This document shows positions 7,448-14,719 of a stretch of DNA of 46,032 nucleotides, in pieces. Within the stretch, counting starts at the first letter, position 1, and each line of letters opens with the position of its first letter. The position numbers and the translations under genes were made by a program. Under the pieces are notes generated by a model. It had not been told where the DNA came from, did not search any database, and saw nothing but the letters and a program-made list of their open reading frames with translations. Source of the stretch: Nitrospira sp. CR1.2 (GTDB lineage Bacteria; Nitrospirota; Nitrospiria; Nitrospirales; Nitrospiraceae); assembly GCA_014055495.1 (NCBI GenBank), contig WIAG01000028.1:1-46032 (forward strand). The letters are read 5' to 3'.

Positions 7448-9223
7448 ATGCCCATCCGCTGGCCCCGTGCCTTGGCCCTGACTGCCCTTCTACTCGTACT
7501 TTCTCCCCTGCATTGCCGGGCAATCGATCCCGCCCCTGTCCCGACTCCAATCCACTCCCTGAACCAGGGGTTGTCCGACCAGGAATTACAGCAGTGGTAC
7601 CACCTGTCCGCCGGCACCCAGTTGATTCCCTATGATTGGCTTGTCGCCCTAGGCGATGACTCTCTCAGCAAACTATTCGCCGTGACAGGGCTGGTCGCGG
7701 ACCCGACTCATCCCGACAAACTTCCGGTCGGCTTTGCGAAGACGGAAGGGCCGAACGTCTCAGTGCCTCAGGCCGGATTCACGTGTTCGTTTTGTCACAC
7801 CACCCAGTTCAGCTACAAAGGTCAGCAGATCAAGATCGAGGGCGGCCCGTCACTCCAATACAACGCCAGATTCCTCAGCGCCCTCATCCAACGGCTGGGC
7901 GCGCTGATCCCCCCTGATTTGCCCGCATTCCTCCAGTCCCTGAAGGAGCAGGCCCCGCCGGAGCCGTTCAAGACATTCGCCACCCGCGTCTTGACCAATC
8001 GTGGAGAAGCCGTGACCGCCTACACGCTGACGAAGCTGGCGCAGGATGTGAGACTGCACACCCACGGGCTGATTTCCCGCAGCGGAAAAGACCTTTCCCC
8101 TGAGCAGTGGGGACCGGGCCGCTTCGATGCGCTCGGACGAGGCGGCAATATGGTGTTCACCATGCTCCATCCCGACAATCTCAGACCTGCAAATGCCCCA
8201 GTCAGTATTCCTCCGCTGTGGGGTGTGTGGGAATATGATTGGGTTCAGTGGGCCGGGTCGATTCAACATCCCTTGGCCAGAAATATCGGCCAGGTGATCG
8301 GCGTCAACGCCGGGCTCTTCAATTGGGCACGACCCGGCGCCGCCATTCCCTCGGACAAAAACACGCTGTTCCGCTCCTCCGTCGATGTCGATTCCCTCAC
8401 AACCCTCGAAGAATTGGCGCGCCGCCTGCCTCCACCGCAATGGCCGTCCGTCTTCCCACCCATCAATCGTGAGCTGGCTGCACGCGGGAAGGACCTGTAC
8501 CACGGCAACAAGGCCAAGGGGATCCCAAACCTCTGCGCCCATTGCCATGTCCCCGCAAGAATCTCCAACCCATCCGACAACGGCCCGAGCCTCCAGATCA
8601 CGATGGTGCCTCTCCAGGAAATCGGAACCGATCCTCTCTATCTGGAGAATTTTTCCCAACGCACCGTGGACACGAGTTTTCTGGGGCGTGGACGGATGTC
8701 GGCTCGAGAGGCGTCGGAGTATGTCACCACCGAATTGATGGCCGTGAACAATGCCAATACACCTGCCTATCGAAGCCGGCCCAACATCTGGCGAGATACG
8801 GCACAATACATCGCTCGACCGCATGTGGCGATATGGGCCACCGCTCCGTACCTCCACAATGGGTCAATCCCGAACCTCTACGAGCTCCTCTCTCCCACAC
8901 GGGAACGACGCTCGTGTTTCGCGCTGAGTCCGAACATGGAGTTTGACGCCGTGAAGGTGGGGTTTGTCGTCGAAGACTGTACCGGCTTCCCTCCTTCGAC
9001 CAATCAACCAGCACGATTCGAATTCAAAACCGTATTGCCCGGCAATAGCAACCGCGGCCATGAATTTACCAATACACCGGATTGTGACAGCGCAAAAGGC
9101 AACGGGGTATTGGGATGCGAACTACCGGCGGATGACCGTTGGGCCATCATCGAGTATTTAAAGACCTGTGATCTTGACCGATTGGTGTTGCTGAATACGC
9201 GGGCTTGCCGGAGTCTGGACTAG
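7448..9223 (+). CDS. RoxA-like dihaem c-type cytochrome (MauG/peroxidase superfamily), secreted
   Basis: 591 aa with a Sec signal peptide (hydrophobic core 'ALALTALLLVLSPL', cleavage near residue 25), so periplasmic or exported. There are two haem c sites: C113-S-F-C-H117 and C363-A-H-C-H367. An N-terminal 'YHLSAGTQLIPYDWLVAL' block, 'GPGRFDALGRGGN', and the late 'APYLHNGSIPNLYELLSP' with 'EFDAVKVGFV' match the RoxA-like branch of the bacterial dihaem peroxidase superfamily. That branch includes the rubber (polyisoprene) oxygenase RoxA as well as many uncharacterised cytochromes. The length fits RoxA homologs (about 600-680 aa). A good AGGAG precedes the ATG by 8 nt. Peroxidase or dioxygenase activity cannot be told from the sequence. 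It sits upstream of a hybrid kinase and a FadL porin on the same strand. Confidence 0.7.
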   Translation: MPIRWPRALALTALLLVLSPLHCRAIDPAPVPTPIHSLNQGLSDQELQQWYHLSAGTQLIPYDWLVALGDDSLSKLFAVTGLVADPTHPDKLPVGFAKTEGPNVSVPQAGFTCSFCHTTQFSYKGQQIKIEGGPSLQYNARFLSALIQRLGALIPPDLPAFLQSLKEQAPPEPFKTFATRVLTNRGEAVTAYTLTKLAQDVRLHTHGLISRSGKDLSPEQWGPGRFDALGRGGNMVFTMLHPDNLRPANAPVSIPPLWGVWEYDWVQWAGSIQHPLARNIGQVIGVNAGLFNWARPGAAIPSDKNTLFRSSVDVDSLTTLEELARRLPPPQWPSVFPPINRELAARGKDLYHGNKAKGIPNLCAHCHVPARISNPSDNGPSLQITMVPLQEIGTDPLYLENFSQRTVDTSFLGRGRMSAREASEYVTTELMAVNNANTPAYRSRPNIWRDTAQYIARPHVAIWATAPYLHNGSIPNLYELLSPTRERRSCFALSPNMEFDAVKVGFVVEDCTGFPPSTNQPARFEFKTVLPGNSNRGHEFTNTPDCDSAKGNGVLGCELPADDRWAIIEYLKTCDLDRLVLLNTRACRSLD

Positions 9224-9292
9224 CCGACGACGCCCGAACCATCCGATGCCTCCCGTGCACGCCGGAGAGGCATCGAACGGGACCGCTCACGC

Positions 9293-11992
9293 ATGACCGA
9301 TCTTCTGTCCAAAGACCATTCGATCCTTGAACGCCCATTCATGGAATTTCGCCCCTTCGGCTTGAATGATCGGGGAGAGAAAATCTGTGACATCAGCGGG
9401 GTCATCGTCCAATCCAACGTCGACTACATGTGCGACTACCTCACGCGTACCGCCGGCACGGAAGCGGCGACCAACGCGCTGGATGAACTCTGTCGGCTGC
9501 TGAATGCGCGCCTCCCGGACCGCTCCTATCACGTGACTCCGGATTTTCTTCGCAACATCTGGAACAGCTACTCGTATGAATTCGTCTGCTACTTGCGGGA
9601 ATTCTGCGAGCAGCTCTCCGGGGACCCTCAGTTTCACGTCAACGTGGGAACCGAAAAGAAGGTCCCGCCGCTCATCCAAATCCTCTGCCGCCCGTTTTCG
9701 ACCCCACAGCTGTATAAGATGTGGCCCTATATGGGCAGGAAATACGTTCGCGACGTGCTTGAGTTTGAGGTCGGTCGAGTCACTCGACGCTCGGCCGTCC
9801 TGCGCATGACGTTTACGGATCGGGCACTTGCCCAATTCGGTCCCTATCGAAAACGCTGCGTCGACGTCATCTGCCTCTCCTGCAAGACCAGCATCGCCCG
9901 GGTGCAAACCCAGTTGCACGGCACACCCCCCGCGACAGTCCGCGATCTCTCCTGCACCGCCAACGGCGATCCCTTTTGCGAATGGGAGTTCACCTGGACA
10001 CCACAAGTCCGCAACTCTATCCCGCTGGCCATGTGGCTGCTCGTCGCGGGAGGAACATTCGCATATGTACACATTCGCTGGCCGAACGTACCGACCATCG
10101 AAGCTGTAGGCCTCGCTGCGATTCCGGCGTCGCTGCTGTGGTGGATGATCACCAATCACATGCGCCAAGCCGCCAAGCCGCTGCAACGGTTGATCAAAGA
10201 TCAAGAGCAGGTGGTCGATGCTCGGCATGAGGAGCTGCGCGAGGCCTATCTCGAACAACAAAGTACCGCCGTCACCTTGCGTCGGAAGGTCAACGAGCTC
10301 ACAACCTTACATCGTGCGGGGCTGCTGTTCAGTTCGACCTTCGATCGGGAAGAACTGCTGACCAACGTCTTAGATACCATCGTCCGCGACCTGCATTACG
10401 ATCGCGCCATCATCGCGCACTTTGATCCCGGGCGGCGGGTACTGCACGATTTTCGCGTGCGCGGCATGCCGCAGGAGGTCGCGGATCTTTTACGTACCCA
10501 GGAGGTGCCGGTTACCGACCCGAATAGCATCGAGGCGGCTATTTTCTTGCGTGGTGAACCGGTGTTGACCAACAACGTTCACGACATCTGGGACCGCCTC
10601 CATCCATTCGATCAACAGCTCATTTCGATGATTGGTGTCAAATCCTTCATCACGGTCCCCCTCAAGACCCATCATGCCATCCTCGGCTCGCTGTCCGTCG
10701 ATCGCACGCACCAGCAGGCATTGACACAGGACGACCTGGACATGCTGACGACCCTCGCGAGCCAAGTCGCCATTGCCCTGGACAATGCGCAGGCCTATCG
10801 GGAAATCGAGTCCCTCAACGCCGGTCTGGAAGCGCGTGTCCGCGAGCGCACCGCAGAACTGGAAGCCGCGAACGCGCAACTCAAACAGATGGACCGGCTG
10901 AAATCCAAATTCCTCGCCCACGTCTCTCATGAGCTGCGTACGCCCCTCACCAGCATCGTCGGGTTTGCCGACAATATGCTCGAAGGATTAGTCGGCTCCC
11001 TCAATGTGAAACAGGAGCAATACCTCACCCGCATCAAGGCGAACGGAACCAGGCTTGCGCGCATGATCACCGACTTGCTCGACCTGTCTCGCGTCGAGGC
11101 GGGCAAACTGGTGCTGTCCTTCGACCAGATCAGCCTTCAAACGGTGGTGACCGATGTCATCGAGCAGCTTCTTCCCCTCGCGATCACCAAACACCTCCAG
11201 ATCGAGCTTCAGAGTCCAGACCCCACATTGCTGGTCTGGGCCGATCCGGATCGGCTCAGCCAAATTTTGACGAATCTGCTGGATAATGCTATCAAGTACA
11301 CGCCGGATGGGGGGCACATCTGGGTGGATCTCTCGGTCGCCGACCATGAGATGGCCCGTGTCGTCGTTCGTGACAACGGTCAAGGCATCCCTCCCGACGC
11401 CCTGCCGAAGCTCTTCGATCCATTTTTCCGCGTGCACCATCAGGAGCGGAGCCAGACGAAGGGGCTAGGGCTTGGACTTGCGATCGTCAAAGATCTGGTC
11501 GAGTTGCATGGCGGCAGCATTGCGGTTCACAGCGCGTTGGATCAGGGCACGGAATTCACCTTCACCATTCCTTTGCAGGCCAGGACATCGACTCCGGTCG
11601 GCCAGACGCCGTCGGTCCGCCGCCTGTTGGTGGTCGATGACGATCCGGACATCTGCGATCTTCTACGGGACCGCCTGGAATCGGATGGTTTTCAGGTCGA
11701 GACGGCTGCGGATGGAGAGTCCGCCCTTCGCCTATTGGCGGCCACACCGGTGGATGGGCTCCTCCTGGACATCGCCCTTCCTGAAATGGACGGATTCGAC
11801 CTCTTACGGCGGTTACGGCCGGACCATCCCGCACTCCCGGTGGTCATGATGACGGCCGTGGAGGCGCTCGATCGAGCCATGGCCGCCGTGGAAGCCGGGG
11901 CCCAGGGCTATCTTCTCAAGCCCTTTGATGCCGCCCGGCTTCGCCAGATCATTGATCGCTGGTTTCTCAGCGGCTCCGTCCCTTCCGACTAA
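9293..11992 (+). CDS. Hybrid sensor histidine kinase: V4R-like N-terminus, membrane hairpin, GAF, HisKA, HATPase, receiver
   Basis: 899 aa. Residues 1 to about 235 form a cytoplasmic sensory domain ending in a cysteine motif 'DLSCTANGDPFCEWEFTW', which resembles V4R-type and related haem- or ligand-binding domains of bacterial cyclases and kinases. Two close hydrophobic segments follow at about 243-290. A GAF domain spans about 340-500, then a short coiled coil. The kinase core has the phospho-acceptor H546 in 'HVSHELRTP', an N box 'LTNLLDNAIKYTPDGG', a G1 box 'DNGQGIP' and a G2 box 'GLGLGLAI'. A receiver domain at about 775-895 has the phospho-acceptor D826 ('LLLDIALPEMDG') and the late 'LLKPFD' lysine. 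It ends 19 bp before the FadL start, so it may be co-transcribed with it. Ligand unknown. Confidence 0.85.
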   Translation: MTDLLSKDHSILERPFMEFRPFGLNDRGEKICDISGVIVQSNVDYMCDYLTRTAGTEAATNALDELCRLLNARLPDRSYHVTPDFLRNIWNSYSYEFVCYLREFCEQLSGDPQFHVNVGTEKKVPPLIQILCRPFSTPQLYKMWPYMGRKYVRDVLEFEVGRVTRRSAVLRMTFTDRALAQFGPYRKRCVDVICLSCKTSIARVQTQLHGTPPATVRDLSCTANGDPFCEWEFTWTPQVRNSIPLAMWLLVAGGTFAYVHIRWPNVPTIEAVGLAAIPASLLWWMITNHMRQAAKPLQRLIKDQEQVVDARHEELREAYLEQQSTAVTLRRKVNELTTLHRAGLLFSSTFDREELLTNVLDTIVRDLHYDRAIIAHFDPGRRVLHDFRVRGMPQEVADLLRTQEVPVTDPNSIEAAIFLRGEPVLTNNVHDIWDRLHPFDQQLISMIGVKSFITVPLKTHHAILGSLSVDRTHQQALTQDDLDMLTTLASQVAIALDNAQAYREIESLNAGLEARVRERTAELEAANAQLKQMDRLKSKFLAHVSHELRTPLTSIVGFADNMLEGLVGSLNVKQEQYLTRIKANGTRLARMITDLLDLSRVEAGKLVLSFDQISLQTVVTDVIEQLLPLAITKHLQIELQSPDPTLLVWADPDRLSQILTNLLDNAIKYTPDGGHIWVDLSVADHEMARVVVRDNGQGIPPDALPKLFDPFFRVHHQERSQTKGLGLGLAIVKDLVELHGGSIAVHSALDQGTEFTFTIPLQARTSTPVGQTPSVRRLLVVDDDPDICDLLRDRLESDGFQVETAADGESALRLLAATPVDGLLLDIALPEMDGFDLLRRLRPDHPALPVVMMTAVEALDRAMAAVEAGAQGYLLKPFDAARLRQIIDRWFLSGSVPSD

Positions 11993-12011
11993 ACAAGAGG
12001 ACAAGAAGTCG

Positions 12012-13400
12012 ATGTTGCTCACGCCGCGCTCCCGCCATATCCTCTTGCTGTGCATGACGTTGCTGGTATGCGACCGTCTGCTTGTGGCGACAGAGGCTCA
12101 CGCTCAGACCCCACGCCTCCAGGGACAGTCGGCCGCTGCCGCCGCCATGGGAAACGCATTCGTCGCTCAAGCAGATGATCCCTCCGCGTTGCACTACAAT
12201 CCAGCCGGAATGACACAGTTGCATGGCTTCCAGACCCTCTTCGGGACGTCACTGATCGGCGGTGTCACCCGGTTTACCGGTCCGACCGGCACCCAGGTCA
12301 CGGGGGATCGCAACGGAAGCTTGGCCTGGCCGCCCCCCGGGCATGTCTACCTCACGGCCAATCTCAAAGATCTTGGCTTCTCGGCGTTGGGCAACTTCAG
12401 CGCAGGAATTGGTTTTAACAATCCCTTCGGCTCGCTCACCAGGTACCCGGTTGATGGGCCCTTCCGGAGCGCCCTCACCTTTACCACGTTGCCGCTTCTG
12501 GACATCAAACCGACGATGGCATACAAGCTCAACGACCAGTTGTCATTTGGACTGGGCGCCGACATTTATACGTTTTCGGGTCTGTTCGGCGAGGGGCACC
12601 TCGAACAAAAATCCGTCTGGCCCGGCGGACTAGGCATTTCCTCCGGCTCACTGGTCGAGATCAACGGGGGTGATACCACAGCGGGCTTCAACGTCAGCCT
12701 GCTCTATACACCATTCCGCAACAGCGACGGGAAGCCACTCGTCAATATCGGACTGGTCTATCGCAGCCAGGCGACGTTTCATCTCACCGGGACATTGCTG
12801 GCCAATGGGGCGTTGGTGGCCAACACCGCAGCCACCTTTGTTCTCCCACAGGTGTTCTCAGGAGGGATGGCCGTCTGGCCGATCCGCACTACCGATCGCG
12901 AATGGAAACTGGAATTCGATGTGGACTACGTCGGCTGGAAGTCCAACCGCACCCTCGATATCCATCTGTCCAATGGCGCGTTGCTGCCCTTTCCACAAAA
13001 CTGGCAAAGCGGGTATACCGCCATGGTCGGCACCGAATATCGCTGGCTGCACGTCCCCGCCTTACCAGACTGGGATGTCGCGTTGCGAGCCGGGTATATG
13101 AACCAGCAAACCCAGATTCCCGATCGCACCTTCAATCCCGGAGTACCCTCCGCTAACTCTCACATCCCCTCGGTGGGCATCGGGCTCGCCTGTCATGCCA
13201 ACGGCTCCTTCCTGGGACTCATCCGTTGCGGCGAATTGGGCATTGGTCCGCTCAAACCGAAACTCTTCGCGATCGATCTCGCCTATCAGGCCGCGATCTA
13301 TGAGGTTCGAACCGTGTCAGGCAACCAGAATCCGACCGTCGACGGCCGCTATGACACGCTCATTCATGCCGGCTCACTCTCCTTGCGGTTTAACTACTAA
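12012..13400 (+). CDS. FadL/OmpP1/TodX-family outer membrane transport protein
   Basis: 462 aa. The start ATG 12012 follows AGAGG (11996-12000); the signal peptide core is 'HILLLCMTLLVCDRLLVATEAHA', with mature 'QTPRLQGQSAAAAAMGNAFVAQADDPSALHYNPAGMTQL'. That N-terminal stretch, with its 'GNAF.AQADDPSAL.YNPAGM' signature, is diagnostic of the FadL family of outer membrane channels for long-chain fatty acids and other hydrophobic molecules. Alternating amphipathic strands continue to a C-terminal 'SLSLRFNY' ending in an aromatic residue, as in outer membrane barrels. The neighbours suggest that its substrate could be what the adjacent kinases sense or what the RoxA-like cytochrome oxidises, but that is only inference. 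Confidence 0.85.
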   Translation: MLLTPRSRHILLLCMTLLVCDRLLVATEAHAQTPRLQGQSAAAAAMGNAFVAQADDPSALHYNPAGMTQLHGFQTLFGTSLIGGVTRFTGPTGTQVTGDRNGSLAWPPPGHVYLTANLKDLGFSALGNFSAGIGFNNPFGSLTRYPVDGPFRSALTFTTLPLLDIKPTMAYKLNDQLSFGLGADIYTFSGLFGEGHLEQKSVWPGGLGISSGSLVEINGGDTTAGFNVSLLYTPFRNSDGKPLVNIGLVYRSQATFHLTGTLLANGALVANTAATFVLPQVFSGGMAVWPIRTTDREWKLEFDVDYVGWKSNRTLDIHLSNGALLPFPQNWQSGYTAMVGTEYRWLHVPALPDWDVALRAGYMNQQTQIPDRTFNPGVPSANSHIPSVGIGLACHANGSFLGLIRCGELGIGPLKPKLFAIDLAYQAAIYEVRTVSGNQNPTVDGRYDTLIHAGSLSLRFNY

Positions 13401-13440
13401 CTCCCCGCACCTCCGGACGGACGACACTAATGGGCACCAT

Positions 13441-13459
13441 TGCCCTGATGGTCAGGGCA
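13441..13459. terminator. Hairpin just after fadL, possible terminator
   Basis: TGCCCTGA / TCAGGGCA form a perfect 8-bp stem with a TGG loop 40 bp after the fadL stop; ACCA/TGGT flanks can extend it with bulges. No proper T-tract follows (the next bases are CAGTGGTTGCTTCT), so intrinsic termination is uncertain. Confidence 0.35.
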
Positions 13460-13643
13460 CAGTGGTTGCTTCTCTCCTCCAAGAGACAGCACTCTGACTC
13501 CGTCACTCGGACGAGGACACATTGAGGCGTGGGGCCAAGTTGGACGACCGCTGCCGGTTGTCGATCTTGAACCGGCCGCATGTCATGGCTCCTGGATCGT
13601 GCCCATCCAGCGCTAGGTTGTCCGCCTTCGACCACGCCCTCCG

Positions 13644-13672
13644 CCGCGTCTTCGTCCCCAACGAAGACGCGG
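13644..13672. other. 12-bp perfect hairpin of unknown role
   Basis: CCGCGTCTTCGT and its exact reverse complement ACGAAGACGCGG flank the loop CCCCA. No T-tract follows on either side. It may be a transcription barrier, an sRNA stem or a residue of a palindromic element. Confidence 0.5.
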
Positions 13673-13752
13673 CACTCTCCCTATGGCGTTCCCCCTCCAT
13701 GCTCCGAAGCCCGCTCGCTGTACTACGTAGTGGTGATTCATCGTGACGCCCC

Positions 13753-13789
13753 GTATCGAATACGATACGGCCAGCATCCATTCCGATAC
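13753..13789. promoter_or_regulatory. Tandem operator-like dyads (pair 1), 21 bp apart
   Basis: Site A (13753-13768) is GTATC-GAATAC-GATAC, a perfect 5-bp-arm dyad that extends to 8-bp arms. Site B (13774-13789) is GCATC-CATTCC-GATAC, nine of ten arm bases matching. Their starts are exactly 21 bp apart, two helical turns, as expected for cooperative binding on one DNA face. A second pair with the same arm sequence and spacing lies at 14476-14512. They sit about 210 bp upstream of the small membrane-peptide gene, and the RHH gene follows. The natural candidate ligand is the RHH protein; this is inferred. Confidence 0.5.
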
Positions 13790-13999
13790 AAGCCTGCGCC
13801 TGATACTCAGCCGTGAAAAACGATCGCTCCACGGACAATACCTCGTGACGCCCGGAATGGGCTTGGTGCTTGTGCATCATCCCACCTTCTCTGGTACCCC
13901 ACGAGCGGATGGCACGCCTGTTGCTGCAGTACCGCACGTCACGACCTGACACTACGTCCTGTACGGGACCAGGCTTATCCGAACAGAAAGGAGCCTGAT

Positions 14000-14125
14000 A
14001 TGGAACTCGTCATGGGTGGTCTCCTCGTGGGAATCAGCGGCATGTTGGCGTTGCTGATTGTCGCGGTTTGGAAAGACAGCGCGGCACATCGGCGCGAGAC
14101 ACATCCGACGCATCGTGGGGCCTAA
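14000..14125 (+). CDS. 41-residue single-pass membrane peptide
   Basis: ATG 14000 is preceded by a strong AAAGGAG (13987-13993) with 6-nt spacing, and TAA is at 14123-14125. The peptide starts MELVMGGLLVGISGMLALL and continues IVAVWKD before a short basic, His-rich tail. It is one hydrophobic helix of about 22 residues. CAGGCT (13970-13975) can pair with AGCCTG (13992-13997), covering the end of the Shine-Dalgarno sequence and placing the AAAGG part in the loop. No family is recognised. The gene lies directly before the RHH regulator and between the two dyad pairs, so a role with that regulator or with the TonB receptors is possible. A toxin-like hydrophobic peptide is another possibility, without direct evidence. 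Confidence 0.55.
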   Translation: MELVMGGLLVGISGMLALLIVAVWKDSAAHRRETHPTHRGA

Positions 14126-14189
14126 TCGGATCGGGCTCGGATCCGCACAAGGAATCGTGCGGTCGGGCGCCGGAACAAGGGAGAATGAA

Positions 14190-14225
14190 GAGAGGCCCCG
14201 CGCCTCTCGTGCAAAGGAGTTGCAC
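14190..14225 (+). promoter_or_regulatory. Two stacked leader hairpins, the second presenting the Shine-Dalgarno sequence in its loop
   Basis: GAGAGGC (14190-14196) pairs perfectly with GCCTCTC (14202-14208), loop CCCGC. Immediately adjacent, GTGCAA (14209-14214) pairs perfectly with TTGCAC (14220-14225), and the 5-nt loop is AGGAG, the Shine-Dalgarno core of the RHH gene. The start ATG is at 14227, one base after the stem. The layout suggests translational control by RNA structure or a bound protein. Confidence 0.6.
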
Positions 14226-14226
14226 G

Positions 14227-14508
14227 ATGAATCAACTGATCTATTTACGACATCAAAAACGCCAGCGGATGACCGTCAGCCTGCCGACCGAGTTACTCGA
14301 ACGCATGCGCGATGCCGCCTACTGGACATCAGGCACGACCATGGCGGGGCTCATCTCATCCGCCATCGAAGATCTGCTCCACAATCTGGAGGCTCAAAAC
14401 GGCCGTCCCTTCTCCCCGCGCCTTCAAGACCTGAAGCCCGGGCGTCCTCGCGCGAATAAATCCACCCATACGCCTGTATCTGAACACATACAGTCCGTAT
14501 CCGGTTAG
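14227..14508 (+). CDS. Small ribbon-helix-helix (RHH) DNA-binding protein
   Basis: 93 aa. Residues 14-52 have the RHH pattern: a beta strand 'QRMTVSLP', helix 'TELLERMRDAAYWT', turn 'SGTT', and a second helix 'MAGLISSAIEDLLHNLE'. A basic, Gly/Pro/Arg-rich tail follows (PRLQDLKPGRPRANK). RHH proteins are usually dimeric repressors that bind short dyads in tandem. The gene starts at ATG 14227 with AAAGGAG (14213-14219) 7 nt upstream, itself held in a hairpin loop. The second dyad pair (14476-14512) overlaps the 3' end of this gene, and pair 1 lies upstream, so autoregulation and control of the TonB receptors are plausible. RHH antitoxin is another possibility, but no toxin gene is adjacent. Confidence 0.65.
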   Translation: MNQLIYLRHQKRQRMTVSLPTELLERMRDAAYWTSGTTMAGLISSAIEDLLHNLEAQNGRPFSPRLQDLKPGRPRANKSTHTPVSEHIQSVSG

Positions 14509-14512
14509 ATAC
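14476..14512. promoter_or_regulatory. Tandem operator-like dyads (pair 2), 21 bp apart
   Basis: Site C (14476-14491) is GTATC-TGAACA-CATAC and site D (14497-14512) is GTATC-CGGTTA-GATAC. The starts are 21 bp apart, as in pair 1. Site D straddles the stop codon of the RHH gene (TAG 14506-14508). The pair lies about 210 bp upstream of the first TonB receptor gene, so it could control that gene. Confidence 0.5.
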
Positions 14513-14719
14513 GCGGCTGCAGTTCCCGGATCGGCTCGTAGCGCTCCTCACGAATTCCCCTCTCACACCCAGAGCCTTCCAGTATTCTGACAACCACCCT
14601 GCAGGGGCACGCCCTCACAAGCATGCCTCTTGCGTGAACACAAGATGATCCAGGCGGTTCCGGTTTTCTCTTCCCTCTGAACAAGCCAGACATGCCCGGA
14701 CAGAGCTTCACGGTAAGCC

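Larger units (their letters stand above)
13401..13999. other. Non-coding, structure-rich stretch
   Basis: This 599-bp gap has no convincing gene; short frames on both strands look like chance. It does hold clear structure: a hairpin at 13441-13459, a 12-bp perfect hairpin at 13644-13672, the 10-bp palindrome ACTACGTAGT at 13722-13731, and a pair of GTATC-N6-GATAC-type dyads at 13753-13789. The 5' leader of the small membrane-peptide gene lies at its end. Confidence 0.6.

Noticed and set aside
13743-13949. GTG-started plus-strand frame of 68 codons
   Set aside because: It has no Shine-Dalgarno sequence and overlaps the dyad pair; the composition looks random.
13503-13952. Minus-strand frame of about 149 codons in the gap after fadL
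   Set aside because: No ribosome binding site, no recognisable family, and it spans hairpins and operator-like dyads.
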